A program made the position numbers and the translations under genes. Positions 10,070 through 20,266 of a DNA stretch of 64,000 bases are shown piece after piece. Within the stretch, counting starts at the first letter, position 1; every line of letters starts with the position of its first letter. The stretch covers positions 124,001 through 188,000 of the forward strand of contig QENC01000001.1 in NCBI GenBank assembly GCA_003331005.1, in the 5' to 3' direction. Under the pieces are notes generated by a model, which saw only the letters and a program-made list of their open reading frames with translations, was not told the DNA's origin and made no database searches. This DNA comes from Candidatus Tokpelaia sp. JSC085 (GTDB lineage: Bacteria; Pseudomonadota; Alphaproteobacteria; Rhizobiales; Rhizobiaceae).

Positions 10070-11359
10070 ATGAACAAAGATGATATGGCCATTGACCGGC
10101 AACAAATGAGGCCATTTTCCGCTTTTGAATGGATGATAGCATTCCGTTATCTTCTCCCGAATAGGAAGCAGATATTGACATCGGTGATTACAGTTATTTC
10201 ATTCATTGGCATTCTTATAGGCGTTTGGGCGCTGATTGTTGTTATGTCGGTTATGAATGGCTTTCGTACCGAACTGTTGAATAGAATTCTTGGTATGAAT
10301 GGTCATATTCTAGTGCAAGCTGCTGCTGATGGATTTGATGATTATGAAACATTAGTTCCCCAGCTTAATGCTGTGCAAGGCAGCAAATTTGTTCTACCGA
10401 TTATTGAAGGGCAGGTGCTAGCCCAAGGGAATATTGGTGGTGGTGTAGGTGCTCTTGTGCGAGGTCTGCGTGAGCAGGATTTGTATAAAATGACAATGGT
10501 TACAGGTAATATCAAGCGAGGCATGTTAAAGGGGTTTGACGACTCTAATGGTGTTGCTATCGGTACTGGTATGGCTGACAAACTTGGTCTCACACTCGGC
10601 AGTGAAATTCGCCTTGTTTCCCCCGATGGGGATGCAACCCCTTTTGGGATAATTCCACGAATCAAAGTTTATGAGATTATAGCGATATATGAAATCGGTA
10701 TGTATGAATATGATTCATTGATCATTTTCATGCCCCTAACCCAGACACAGCTTTTTTTCAATCAGGAAGGCAAAATCCAATCGCTGGAGATTTTTCTTGA
10801 CAATCCTGACGATATAGATAGCATGCGCTTACGCCTTGAAAAGGCTGTTGGACGTCAGATATATATCACTGATTGGCGTCAGCGGAACCGATCTTTTTTT
10901 TCAGCGCTTCAGGTTGAACGCAATGTTATGTTCATTATTCTGTCGCTGATTGTGCTTGTGGCATCCCTCAATATCATTTCCAGTTTAGTTATGTTAGTTA
11001 AGGATAAGGGGCATGATATAGCCATTTTGCGCACCATGGGTGCACAGCGTGGTGCTATTATGCGGATTTTTATGATGACAGGTGGTATCATTGGTATCAG
11101 TGGTACATTTTTCGGTGTGATTCTAAGCATTATCACTTGTCTTAACATTGAGTATATCCAGGTTTTTATTTCATGGATATCCGGCGTTGATGTTTTTAAT
11201 CATAAATTGTATTTATTAAGTCAGTTACCATCGCATATGGAGACTGGTCACACAATGATGGTGATTTGTATGGCGTTATCTTTTTCATTTTTGGCAACAC
11301 TAGTGCCAGCCTGGCAAGCGTCGCGTCTTGATCCCGTACAAGCGTTGCGGTATGGGTGA
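10070..11359 (+). CDS. lolC: Lipoprotein-releasing ABC transporter permease LolC/LolE
   Basis: Inner-membrane permease that extracts outer-membrane lipoproteins for delivery to LolA, 429 aa. The N-terminal RYLLPNRKQ segment precedes the first transmembrane helix (about residues 35-60), then a large periplasmic domain (60-275), and three C-terminal helices ending in [19 protein letters not shown], the FtsX/LolC signature. Only one permease gene is present, so the complex is expected to be a homodimer (LolF-like), as usual outside Enterobacteria. It overlaps lolD by eight bases. Confidence 0.92.
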   Translation: MNKDDMAIDRQQMRPFSAFEWMIAFRYLLPNRKQILTSVITVISFIGILIGVWALIVVMSVMNGFRTELLNRILGMNGHILVQAAADGFDDYETLVPQLNAVQGSKFVLPIIEGQVLAQGNIGGGVGALVRGLREQDLYKMTMVTGNIKRGMLKGFDDSNGVAIGTGMADKLGLTLGSEIRLVSPDGDATPFGIIPRIKVYEIIAIYEIGMYEYDSLIIFMPLTQTQLFFNQEGKIQSLEIFLDNPDDIDSMRLRLEKAVGRQIYITDWRQRNRSFFSALQVERNVMFIILSLIVLVASLNIISSLVMLVKDKGHDIAILRTMGAQRGAIMRIFMMTGGIIGISGTFFGVILSIITCLNIEYIQVFISWISGVDVFNHKLYLLSQLPSHMETGHTMMVICMALSFSFLATLVPAWQASRLDPVQALRYG

Positions 11360-12041
11360 GAGAATGCCGGTTTTACGACTGCAGGATATCGATTTGCATT
11401 ATAACAATAGTGGAAAGCCTCTTGTTGTACTTGACAGAGCTGATTTTATACTAAACCGTGGAGAAACGGTCGCTTTAGTTGCACCTTCCGGTACTGGAAA
11501 GTCAACGTTGCTACATGTCGCTGGCTTACTTGAACGACCTGATGGTGGTCAGGTTGAACTATGTGGCAAATCCTGCTCGCATATTAGTGATGATGAACGC
11601 ACCAAGATTCGGCGTTCTGACATCGGTTTTGTTTATCAATTTCATTATCTTTTGCCTGAATTTACTGCTCTTGAAAACGTAATGATCCCACAGATGATTG
11701 CTGGACTAGATAAAAAAATAGCGCAGTACCGTGCTTTTAAACTGTTGGAATATCTGCGTGTTGCCCATCGTGCGGCACACCGTCCTGCCGAGCTTTCAGG
11801 CGGGGAGCAGCAGCGAGTTGCTATCGCACGCTCTGTTGCTAATGCACCGCTCGTCTTGCTTGCTGATGAACCGACCGGTAATCTTGACCCTGTAACATCA
11901 GAGTATGTCTTCCGTGCTCTCGCTGCACTTGTGCAGCAATCCGGGCTTGCGGCATTAATTGCCACTCATAATCATACACTGGCAAGACAAATGAACCGAC
12001 GTATTACCTTGCAAGATGGAAAAATATTAGAGCTTGCCTGA
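11352..12041 (+). CDS. lolD: Lipoprotein-releasing ABC transporter ATP-binding protein
   Basis: ATPase that powers LolC, 229 aa. Walker [10 protein letters not shown] (about 45), Q-loop region, signature [14 protein letters not shown] (about 147), Walker [13 protein letters not shown] and the H-loop THN are all present. ATG at 11352 overlaps the lolC stop; ATG at 11364 ([11 protein letters not shown]) is an equally plausible start because GGTGAGAG precedes it, and the in-frame ATG at 11328 lies too deep in lolC. The same ABC type includes MacB and FtsE, but the partner permease decides the assignment. Confidence 0.93.
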   Translation: MGERMPVLRLQDIDLHYNNSGKPLVVLDRADFILNRGETVALVAPSGTGKSTLLHVAGLLERPDGGQVELCGKSCSHISDDERTKIRRSDIGFVYQFHYLLPEFTALENVMIPQMIAGLDKKIAQYRAFKLLEYLRVAHRAAHRPAELSGGEQQRVAIARSVANAPLVLLADEPTGNLDPVTSEYVFRALAALVQQSGLAALIATHNHTLARQMNRRITLQDGKILELA

Positions 12042-12181
12042 TGATTGTACCATCCATCTTCGGATAGAACAAGATGGAAATCCTATTCTTGAGTGTTTGG
12101 GAGTCGGAATTCTAGTGGTTTCTGTAATAAAATGCGAGTAAAAAGCCTGTATTAAAAACAGAAAAATCATAAGAAAAGCTT

Positions 12182-15100
12182 ATGCGAAAAACCCTGATAA
12201 AACCATGTTTTATTCATCTCAGAGTACACTCTTCTTATTCCTTACTTGAAGGTGCGTTGAAGATAGAAAAAATCATTTCTCATGCGGTACAAGATCGTGA
12301 ACCAGCAATTGCTATTACTGATACGAATAATCTATTCGGTGCTTTTGAGTTTTCACAAAAATGTTTCAAAGCAGGTATCCAACCAATCATCGGTTGTCAG
12401 CTCACGATCGACTTTCAAGATGAAAAGCATGGTATGCATTTAGCAAGGCATCAACCCCCCCATCCATCTGTTGTCTTGCTAGCAGCAACAGATAAAGGTT
12501 ATGCTAATCTTGTACGTCTTGTGAGTCGTGCCTATCTTGATAGACGGGATGATCTGACTCCTCCACATATACAGGCTGCATGGCTTGATGATGGGTTAGC
12601 AGAAGGAATGATTGTGCTGACCGGAGGATCTAGTGGACCCATTAATCATATCCTTGCAGCAGAAAACCCTGACCGTGCACTGAAAAGACTGGATATATTG
12701 CATGCCGCTTTCGCGGATCGTCTTTACATTGAGTTACAACGACATAAATTTTATAATCAAGCCATTGAACAGAGGCTTATTGATTTGGCCTATAAAAAAG
12801 GATTTCCGCTCGTCGCTACTAATGAGGCGTTTTTTCTCAAGAGCGAGGATTACGAAGCGCATGATGCCTTGCTTGCCATTGCTGAGGGGAAAGTAGTTTC
12901 TGTTGGCGAGCGCCGTAGGGTTACTGCTGATCATTATCTAAAAAATGGGCAGGAAATGGCACAACTATTTGCAGATTTACCTGAAGCGCTTGATAATACA
13001 GTTGAGATTGCAAAACGATGCCATACCTGTACGCCAACAAATAAGCCAATTTTGCCAAGATTTGTTAACCATGGCAGAGATCATCTGTCTTCTGAAGCAG
13101 AAGAAATGGCAAAACAAGCGCGGGAGGGCCTTAAAGAGCGGTTGAAGACAACGGCTCTGTCGGTGGGATACAGTTTGGAAGATTATGAAAAAAGGTTAGA
13201 ATATGAGATTTCTATCATTATTGGGATGCAATTCTCAGGTTATTTCTTGATTGTTTCTGATTTTATAAAATGGGCCAAAGCACATGGTATAGCAGTTGGT
13301 CCGGGACGTGGTTCGGGAGCGGGTTCTCTTGTTGCCTATGCACTGATGATCACAGATATTGATCCGCTGCGCTTTTCTTTACTCTTTGAGCGATTTCTCA
13401 ATCCTGATCGTGTATCTATGCCTGATTTTGACATCGATTTCTGTCAAGAACGACGTGAAGAAATTATCCATTATGTTCAGCAGAAATATGGATATGATCA
13501 AGTAGCACAGATCATTACTTTTGGTACATTACAAGCACGGGCTGTTTTGCGTGATGTTGGCCGTGTGTTGGAAATGCCCTATGGTCAGGTTGACCGATTG
13601 AGTAAGCTGATTCCTTCTAATCCTTCTAATCCTGTTTCTCTTGCAAAGGCTGTTGCCAATGAACCGAAATTTGATGAGGAACAGCAAAAAGATCCTGTTG
13701 TCAACCGTTGGATTGATATTGCTAACAGACTGGAAGGATTGTATCGTCATGCATCAACTCATGCCGCAGGTCTTGTGATAGGAGACAGACCTCTATGGCA
13801 GTTGGTGCCAATGTATCGTGATCCGCGTGCCAACATGCCGGTGACTCAGTTCAGTATGAAGTATATTGAACAAGCTGGGCTTGTGAAGTTTGATTTTCTT
13901 GGCCTAAAAACCCTCTCTGTTTTACAGATGACTGTCCGGTTTATTGCACGCAAAGGGATCAAAGTTGATCTTGCGCATCTCCCGCTTAATGATACAGAAA
14001 CATATCTGATGCTGTCATGCGGAGAAACGGTGGGCGTCTTTCAACTTGAAAGTGCAGGCATGCGTAAGGCACTGCTTGGCATGAAACCAGACAGAATTGA
14101 GGATATTATTGCTCTGCTTGCTCTTTACCGACCAGGCCCAATGGAAAATATTCCAACCTATAATGCATGTAAGCATGGTAAAGAAGCAATTGCCTCGATT
14201 CATCCAAAAATTGATCATATAGTCGAAGAAACCCAGGGCGTTATTATCTACCAGGAACAGGTCATGCAGATAGCACAGGTGTTATCGGGTTATTCTCTTG
14301 GTGAAGCTGATCTGTTACGTCGTGCTATGGGTAAAAAGATTCGTCAGGAGATGGATGAACAGCGCACACGTTTTATTGATGGTGCAGTGAGAGGTGGTGT
14401 TTCCAAAGAACAGGCTCATGCAATTTTTGATCTCTTGGCCAAATTTGCTGATTACGGTTTTAATAAGTCCCATGCTGCTGCCTATGCTATTTTGTCTTAT
14501 CAGACTGCATATCTCAAAGCACATTATCCAGTTGAATTTCTTGCTGCATCAATGACATACGATATGTCAAATACTGACAAAATCAATGATTTCCGGCATG
14601 AAGCAGAGAGGTTGAGCATAAGGATAGTGCCGCCTTCAATCCAGACATCTTCCAGAATCTTTGAAGTTGGACACAATAAAATTTATTATTCACTTGCCGC
14701 TGTAAGAGGGGTAGGGGAGCTTGCTATGGAGCATATTGTAGCATGCCGTGGTGATAAACCATTTAAGAGTCTGGAAAATTTCTGCGAGCGAATCGACCCA
14801 CGTATTGTGAACCGCCGTGTTTGGGAAGGACTAATAAACGCTGGTGCATTTGACTGCTTAGGCATCCTCCGTGAAACATTGAGTGCTGGTCTTGAAACAC
14901 TGATCGCTTATTCACAACGTTTAGCAGAAGATCAGAATAGCGGTCAAATTGATATTTTCGGCACAGCGCATGATTCCGGAAAGATGTTATTTTTACCAGA
15001 AGCAACCCCTTGGATGTGTGCAGAAAAACTACATCGTGAGTTTCAGGCAGTTGGCTTTTATATTTCCGCCCATCCCCTTGATGAATATAAGCTCTTCCTC

Positions 15101-15646
15101 GCGAAAATGGGTGTGCAGGAGTGGGGAAGCTTTGCAAAAGCTGTATACAAGCGTGTAAATACAGGCCGCAGATCAAGTGCGGTACTTGCGGGGATGGTTA
15201 ATGCTAGGAAAATTCGGAATACTCGCTCAGGCCATAAAATTGGGATTATCCAATTATCTGATGCAAGCGGACAGTATGAAGCTGTTTTATTTGCCAAGGA
15301 ATTAGTTCAATTTGGTCAATTATTAGAACCTGGGCACTCCGTTGCTATAAAGGTTGATGCTGAAGAAAACCCTGAGGGTATTAGATTGCGAATTCTGGCT
15401 GCACAATCACTGGAAGATAAGGCCAGACAACTGCAGAAGGCTATGCGACTTTATCTGAACTCATCAGATCTTATTAAAAAGATTGCCCCGCTTCTCATTT
15501 CCGGTGGCGACAGCGAAGTTCGTCTTATTTTTATAAAAGATAAACGTGAAATAGAGATGACACTTGGTACGCATTTCAGAATCGGACCACATACCGCTGC
15601 AGCAATACAAGCTGTTCGTGGTGTAATGAATATTGAGTTAATATAG
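12182..15646 (+). CDS. dnaE: DNA polymerase III subunit alpha
   Basis: Replicative polymerase catalytic subunit, 1154 aa, normal length for DnaE1. PHP domain at the N-terminus begins HLRVHSSYSLLEGA (about 12-25). The polymerase active site shows GPGRGSGAGSLVAY (about 376) and PDFDIDF (about 414-420, two catalytic aspartates). The fingers and thumb follow, with GYGFNKSHAAAY-like segment DYGFNKSHAAAYA. The C-terminal OB fold (IGIIQLSDASGQYEAVLF) and a tail domain complete it. A 140-base spacer separates it from lolD. Short in-frame SNP repeats near 13620 correspond to a variable loop. Confidence 0.95.
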   Translation: MRKTLIKPCFIHLRVHSSYSLLEGALKIEKIISHAVQDREPAIAITDTNNLFGAFEFSQKCFKAGIQPIIGCQLTIDFQDEKHGMHLARHQPPHPSVVLLAATDKGYANLVRLVSRAYLDRRDDLTPPHIQAAWLDDGLAEGMIVLTGGSSGPINHILAAENPDRALKRLDILHAAFADRLYIELQRHKFYNQAIEQRLIDLAYKKGFPLVATNEAFFLKSEDYEAHDALLAIAEGKVVSVGERRRVTADHYLKNGQEMAQLFADLPEALDNTVEIAKRCHTCTPTNKPILPRFVNHGRDHLSSEAEEMAKQAREGLKERLKTTALSVGYSLEDYEKRLEYEISIIIGMQFSGYFLIVSDFIKWAKAHGIAVGPGRGSGAGSLVAYALMITDIDPLRFSLLFERFLNPDRVSMPDFDIDFCQERREEIIHYVQQKYGYDQVAQIITFGTLQARAVLRDVGRVLEMPYGQVDRLSKLIPSNPSNPVSLAKAVANEPKFDEEQQKDPVVNRWIDIANRLEGLYRHASTHAAGLVIGDRPLWQLVPMYRDPRANMPVTQFSMKYIEQAGLVKFDFLGLKTLSVLQMTVRFIARKGIKVDLAHLPLNDTETYLMLSCGETVGVFQLESAGMRKALLGMKPDRIEDIIALLALYRPGPMENIPTYNACKHGKEAIASIHPKIDHIVEETQGVIIYQEQVMQIAQVLSGYSLGEADLLRRAMGKKIRQEMDEQRTRFIDGAVRGGVSKEQAHAIFDLLAKFADYGFNKSHAAAYAILSYQTAYLKAHYPVEFLAASMTYDMSNTDKINDFRHEAERLSIRIVPPSIQTSSRIFEVGHNKIYYSLAAVRGVGELAMEHIVACRGDKPFKSLENFCERIDPRIVNRRVWEGLINAGAFDCLGILRETLSAGLETLIAYSQRLAEDQNSGQIDIFGTAHDSGKMLFLPEATPWMCAEKLHREFQAVGFYISAHPLDEYKLFLAKMGVQEWGSFAKAVYKRVNTGRRSSAVLAGMVNARKIRNTRSGHKIGIIQLSDASGQYEAVLFAKELVQFGQLLEPGHSVAIKVDAEENPEGIRLRILAAQSLEDKARQLQKAMRLYLNSSDLIKKIAPLLISGGDSEVRLIFIKDKREIEMTLGTHFRIGPHTAAAIQAVRGVMNIELI

Positions 15647-15748
15647 GCACTTTATCATTAATAGCTTTTCCTATATCAAAAGTGAAAGGGCTTCTTATAT
15701 AAGTATTGGGAATACAGCAGTGAACATGGACGGGTCTAGAAAAAAGTA

Positions 15749-16507
15749 ATGCGGTATGGTGGTGCACAACAACTAAAGATTGCTGCAGCTGAAAGGGCAT
15801 GTGATTTTATTAGTAACGGTATGCGGCTTGGCATCGGTACAGGATCTACAGCGGAGGAATTTATCCGGCGTTTGTCTGTCAGGGTTATGCGGGGGCTTGC
15901 AATTGTAGGAGTTCCTACTTCTAAACGGAGTGCCGCGCTGTGCTGCGAACTTGGGGTTCCTGTAGCCGCAATTGATGAGATATCTGAGCTTGATCTGACA
16001 ATTGATGGTGCAGATGAAATTGGTCCAGGATTAACACTAATAAAAGGCGGTGGTGGTGCGTTACTGTATGAAAAGATTATTGCTTCCTCTTCAAAAGATA
16101 TGTTGGTGATTGCCGATTATGGTAAAGTGGTGGAGATATTAGGTGCTTTTCCGTTGCCTATTGAAGTAAATACCTTTGGTTTTAAGGTAACAAAAAGGAC
16201 TGTTGAAAAGGTTGCAGATACGCTTGGACTTACAGGGACAATTAACCTTAGGATGGAAGATGACATTCCTTTTTTAACGGATGGGGGGCATTTTATTCTT
16301 GATGCATCTTTTGGTTGTATTGCGGATCCGCAAGAATTATCTAACAGCTTGCTAGCGATTCCTGGGGTCGTTGAACATGGCCTGTTTTTGCAACTGGCTT
16401 CTCGTGCAGTTATTGCCTGTGAAAGTGATGTAAAGATAATGGACGCAAAAAGTTTGCCGGAAAGATGGCTCTGCTGTTCCAAGCAACATGATTTTCAGAT
16501 ATTATGA
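15749..16507 (+). CDS. rpiA: Ribose-5-phosphate isomerase A
   Basis: Interconverts ribose 5-phosphate and ribulose 5-phosphate in the pentose phosphate pathway. 252 aa. Conserved motifs are [10 protein letters not shown] (about 27), [25 protein letters not shown] (about 86-110, catalytic Asp/Glu/Lys) and FPLPIEV. The protein carries some 20 extra residues at the C-terminus (ending [19 protein letters not shown]) compared with the usual 230-aa enzyme, perhaps from loss of the original stop. ATG at 15749 has only an AAAAAG upstream. Neighbour order rpiA-DUF2059-gor matches Rhizobiales. Confidence 0.92.
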   Translation: MRYGGAQQLKIAAAERACDFISNGMRLGIGTGSTAEEFIRRLSVRVMRGLAIVGVPTSKRSAALCCELGVPVAAIDEISELDLTIDGADEIGPGLTLIKGGGGALLYEKIIASSSKDMLVIADYGKVVEILGAFPLPIEVNTFGFKVTKRTVEKVADTLGLTGTINLRMEDDIPFLTDGGHFILDASFGCIADPQELSNSLLAIPGVVEHGLFLQLASRAVIACESDVKIMDAKSLPERWLCCSKQHDFQIL

Positions 16508-16546
16508 AACTTCAGTTAGAGTCAACACATTACAGTCGCGGTCGCA

Positions 16547-17053
16547 ATGTTTTTTCATCTATTTTTTATCTTATACGGTTTTTTAGGGATCTCTGCTTGT
16601 GGCCTTGGGCGTGCGTATGCAGTTAGTGATTCACATCTTCAGGCTGCAAGACAAGCAATCGTTGCTATTCATGCAACTGATCAGTTTGATGTTTTTCTGC
16701 CCCGCACTATGCTTGAATTGAAAAATGAGCTTCTGCGCAAGGATCCTAACCAGGAGAAAATGATTTCACAAACGGTTGAGGAGCAGGCAATGCGTCTTGT
16801 ATCACGGCGTGCTAATCTTGAAAAAGAGGTGACCCGCATATACGCAATGCATTTTACAGAGAGTGAATTGAATGACATTACAAAATTTTATTCCTCATCG
16901 GTAGGCAAGAAACTGTTAGAAGGAGGCCCAAAAGCCATGGCTGATTCCGTTGATGCTTTTGACATCTGGCGTCGGGGCATTGCACAAGACTTAGCAGGCA
17001 ATGTAAGCAGGGAGCTTGATGAAAAGCTCAAGATAAATATCAAGAAAAAATGA
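16547..17053 (+). CDS. DUF2059 domain exported protein
   Basis: 168 aa with a signal peptide: hydrophobic residues 2-19 then small residues (about AYA-VS near residue 27), so the mature protein is probably periplasmic. The rest is helical and charged, with the DUF2059 pattern ESELNDITKFYSSSVGKKLL (about 104-123) near the C-terminal half. Proteins of this family sit between rpiA and gor in Brucella and Rhizobium; their function is unknown. No catalytic motif is visible. Confidence 0.82.
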   Translation: MFFHLFFILYGFLGISACGLGRAYAVSDSHLQAARQAIVAIHATDQFDVFLPRTMLELKNELLRKDPNQEKMISQTVEEQAMRLVSRRANLEKEVTRIYAMHFTESELNDITKFYSSSVGKKLLEGGPKAMADSVDAFDIWRRGIAQDLAGNVSRELDEKLKINIKKK

Positions 17054-17201
17054 TCGTTCGAGTTAAGTTAGTATCCTTCCTGCTCCTGCAGGTTATTTGC
17101 AAAAAAAAAGAAAAGAGAGAACTATTCTGTCCTCTATCCTTTGGATCATACGACTGCTCTTTGTAATCAATAATAAATTTTAGATCTAAAATGGAATTTT
17201 T

Positions 17202-18590
17202 ATGTCAACCTATGATTATGATCTTTTTATAATTGGCGGTGGATCTGGCGGTGTCCGTGCCGCTCGCTTGGCTGGGAGCTTAGGTAAGCGTGTAGCGATT
17301 GCCGAGGAATACCGCATAGGTGGAACATGCGTCATTCGTGGTTGTATACCAAAAAAACTGTTCGCTTACGCATCCGCTTATTCCGACGTCTTTAAAGATA
17401 TGACAGAGTTTGGGTGGTCTCTTGAAAAAACACGCTTTAACTGGCAGCAACTGGTTGCTTCCAAAAATCATGAGATTACACGTCTCGAAGGAGAGTACCA
17501 TAAGAGTCTTCAAAAAAGTCAGGTAAAAATTTACCAGGGAAGGGCTGTTTTTATTGATGCATGGACTCTGCAGATTCACTCAACGGGTGAGCGTGTTACG
17601 GCTGAAAAGATTCTGATTGCTAGCGGAAGTCGTCCTAAAATACCTGATTATCCTGGGAAGGAATTATGTCTCTCTTCCAATGATGCTTTCAATCTTAAAA
17701 CTCTACCAAAATCTATTGTGATTGTTGGCGGCGGTTATGTCGCAGTTGAATTTGCCAGTATTTTTCATGGACTCGGCGTTGAAACCGTTCTCGTGTATCG
17801 CGGGAGTTTAATGCTCCGACACTTTGATGATGATTTACGTCTTCTTTTGCAGAAAGCAATGGAAATCAGAGGAATTCGCATCATTTGCAATGCCATGATT
17901 AGCCGGATTGAAAAGCAAGATAACCGGTATACTGCAATATTGTCTGATGGGAAAAAGCTTATGGCTGATCAGGTCATGCTTGCACTTGGACGTATACCCA
18001 ATACCGATGGCATCGGGTTGGACAGAGCTGGACTTGCAACGGATAGAGCCGGTGCTGTGGTTGTTAATTCCTATATGCAAACTAAGATCGATCACATATG
18101 GGCTATTGGGGATGTGACAAACCATGTTTGTCTAACCCCAGTCGCAATTCATGAGGCTATGTGCTTTATACGAACAGCGTTCGAAAATGAAATGACTGCA
18201 CCAGATTATGATCTGATTGCAACAGCTGTTTTTTCACAGCCGGAAATTGGCACAGTAGGCCTTTCTGAAGAAAGGGCTGCGCAGAAATTTTCGCATGTTG
18301 AAATTTACCGGGCATACTTCCGTCCATTGCGTCATACTGTCTCTGGTCGTAATGAACGAATGCTAACCAAGCTTGTTGTGGATGGAGATCGCCGTACTGT
18401 ACTTGGTGTACATATCTTGGGACCAAACGCTAGTGAAATGATACAGCTTCTTGCTATTTCCCTGAAAGGGAAATTAACCAAGGATGTTTTTGATGCTACC
18501 ATGGCACTTCATCCGACAGCAGCAGAAGAGCTTGTAACGATGTATAGCCCAAGCTATTGTTATCGTCACGGAAAAAAAGTCAAGAACTAG
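17202..18590 (+). CDS. gor: Glutathione-disulfide reductase
   Basis: FAD/NADPH enzyme that keeps glutathione reduced, 462 aa. The N-terminal FAD-binding GGGSGG (12-17), redox-active disulfide C43-x4-C48 in GGTCVIRGCIPKK, NADPH-binding GGGYVAVEFA (about 181) and the C-terminal dimer-interface HPTAAEELVTM with the active-site His/Glu pair are intact. GTC-VIRG-C is the glutathione reductase form, as opposed to the NWGC form of dihydrolipoamide dehydrogenase at 41960. It has a 148-base upstream spacer containing an A9 run. Confidence 0.94.
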   Translation: MSTYDYDLFIIGGGSGGVRAARLAGSLGKRVAIAEEYRIGGTCVIRGCIPKKLFAYASAYSDVFKDMTEFGWSLEKTRFNWQQLVASKNHEITRLEGEYHKSLQKSQVKIYQGRAVFIDAWTLQIHSTGERVTAEKILIASGSRPKIPDYPGKELCLSSNDAFNLKTLPKSIVIVGGGYVAVEFASIFHGLGVETVLVYRGSLMLRHFDDDLRLLLQKAMEIRGIRIICNAMISRIEKQDNRYTAILSDGKKLMADQVMLALGRIPNTDGIGLDRAGLATDRAGAVVVNSYMQTKIDHIWAIGDVTNHVCLTPVAIHEAMCFIRTAFENEMTAPDYDLIATAVFSQPEIGTVGLSEERAAQKFSHVEIYRAYFRPLRHTVSGRNERMLTKLVVDGDRRTVLGVHILGPNASEMIQLLAISLKGKLTKDVFDATMALHPTAAEELVTMYSPSYCYRHGKKVKN

Positions 18591-18788
18591 AACTGACAGG
18601 TGCTTTTCGTTCTTATCATTGACTGGAGTTCATCCCAGATTCCTTCAAAGAGTCTTTCGCTATTTGTTCAGATGAATAAAGCTGGATATATTATAAAATA
18701 GTGGTGTTATCAGTGAGGGAAACAAGAGTTTTTTCTTGAATTAACATAAAATCTGCTCTTTTCCCTTGTTCTATATGTGTTTCTTCTC

Positions 18789-18809
18789 CGGACAGTCCGT
18801 CATTTTTTG
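18789..18809 (+). promoter_or_regulatory. Possible short attenuator-like hairpin before aroG
   Basis: CGGACAGTCCG (4-5 bp stem, 1-3 base loop) followed by TCATTTTTT about 25 bases before the aroG ATG. It resembles a minimal intrinsic terminator or attenuator, but the stem is short and no leader peptide was found. Confidence 0.2.
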
Positions 18810-18831
18810 GAACAAAAGGTAGGTTTTTTCT

Positions 18832-20196
18832 ATGACAGAGAATTGGACACCCCGATCGTGGAGATCAAAGCCGGTAAAACAGATGCCGACTTATCCTGAC
18901 AGCCAAAGGGTTTTGGCTATTGAGGAACAGTTGTACCGTTATCCGCCTTTAATCTTTGCTAGTGAAGCACTTGAGCTTAAACAGGCACTTGCTGAGGTCG
19001 CTGAGGGCAAAGCGTTTCTCTTGCAGGGTGGGGATTGCGCTGAGAGTTTTGCTGAACACGAAGCAGGTACGATCCGTGATTTCTTTCGCGTTTTTTTGCA
19101 AATGGCTGTTGTTCTAACCTTTGGGGCAGCTAAACCGGTCGTTAGGGTCGGCCGGATTGCTGGTCAATTTGCAAAACCACGTTCCAACGATACGGAGATC
19201 AGAGGGGATATAGAACTACCATCCTATCGAGGAGATATTATAAATGGCATAGCATTTGATGCAAAAGAACGCATTCCTGACCCGGAGCGCATGAAGATGG
19301 TCTACCGACAATCAGCTGCAACGCTTAATCTGCTGCGTGCCTTTGCACTAAAGGGCTATGCTAATATTGACAATGTGCATAAATGGATGCCTGGCTTTAC
19401 TGCTAATACCCCACGCTATGAAACCCTCAGGAGCCGCATTGCTGAGACAATGGATTTTATGAGGGCTATTGGTGTGACAGCAAATCCGGTATTACGGGAA
19501 CCCGCTTTTTTTACCAGCCACGAAGCCTTGTTACTTTGTTATGAAGAAGCAATGACACGGATTGATTCAACAACAGGACATTGGTATGCAAACTCTAGTC
19601 ATATGCTATGGATCGGCGATCGGACACGACAGCTGGATCATGGACATGTAGAATATTGCCGTGGAATCAAAAATCCGATCGGTCTAAAATGCAGTTCAAC
19701 CCTGTCTCCGGATGATCTTTTAAAGCTCATTGATGTTCTCAATCCTGAAAATGAAGCAGGACGATTGACTCTGATCTCCCGTTTTGGGCATAATAAGGTT
19801 GAGGAATATTTGCCAAAGCTTATCCGTGCTATCGGGCGTGAGGGACGCAAAGTGATCTGGTCCTGTGACCCGATGCATGGCAATACTATTACGGTCAATG
19901 GCTATAAAACCCGTTCTTTTAACTGTATTTTGCAGGAAGTTGAATCATTTTTTAACGTACACTATAGCGAAGGCAGTCACCCTGGCGGTATTCACATTGA
20001 GATGACAGGAAAGAATGTTACGGAATGTATGGGTGGAGCATATGAGATTTCAGCAGAAGATCTTCCTAGCAGGTATCATACCCATTGTGATCCACGGCTT
20101 AATGCCGATCAGGCACTGGAGCTTGCTTTCCTAGTAGCCGAACTTTTGAAGAATGGTCGCGATTCAGAGTCACTGAAAATGGCGGTGAATAGTTAA
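18832..20196 (+). CDS. aroG: 3-deoxy-7-phosphoheptulonate synthase, class II
   Basis: First step of the shikimate pathway (phosphoenolpyruvate plus erythrose 4-phosphate). 454 aa, the plant-like class II type usual in Rhizobiales. Motifs: [11 protein letters not shown] (about 63-73), [14 protein letters not shown] (about 105-118), [12 protein letters not shown], and the metal-binding SCDPMHGNT and [22 protein letters not shown] at 18832. The leader contains a small hairpin followed by Ts (18789-18809). Together with trpC and trpD it indicates retained aromatic amino acid synthesis. Confidence 0.94.
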   Translation: MTENWTPRSWRSKPVKQMPTYPDSQRVLAIEEQLYRYPPLIFASEALELKQALAEVAEGKAFLLQGGDCAESFAEHEAGTIRDFFRVFLQMAVVLTFGAAKPVVRVGRIAGQFAKPRSNDTEIRGDIELPSYRGDIINGIAFDAKERIPDPERMKMVYRQSAATLNLLRAFALKGYANIDNVHKWMPGFTANTPRYETLRSRIAETMDFMRAIGVTANPVLREPAFFTSHEALLLCYEEAMTRIDSTTGHWYANSSHMLWIGDRTRQLDHGHVEYCRGIKNPIGLKCSSTLSPDDLLKLIDVLNPENEAGRLTLISRFGHNKVEEYLPKLIRAIGREGRKVIWSCDPMHGNTITVNGYKTRSFNCILQEVESFFNVHYSEGSHPGGIHIEMTGKNVTECMGGAYEISAEDLPSRYHTHCDPRLNADQALELAFLVAELLKNGRDSESLKMAVNS

Positions 20197-20266
20197 TCTC
20201 CGGTTATCCAAAAAAGAACTGAACAAGATTCTCCCCACAAAGTGTTCTATGATGATAGAGGTATCT

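Noticed and set aside
13612-13640. Short tandem repeat TCTAATCCT inside dnaE
   Set aside because: It encodes a Ser-Asn-Pro repeat in a loop where relatives also carry NPxNP; ordinary coding sequence.
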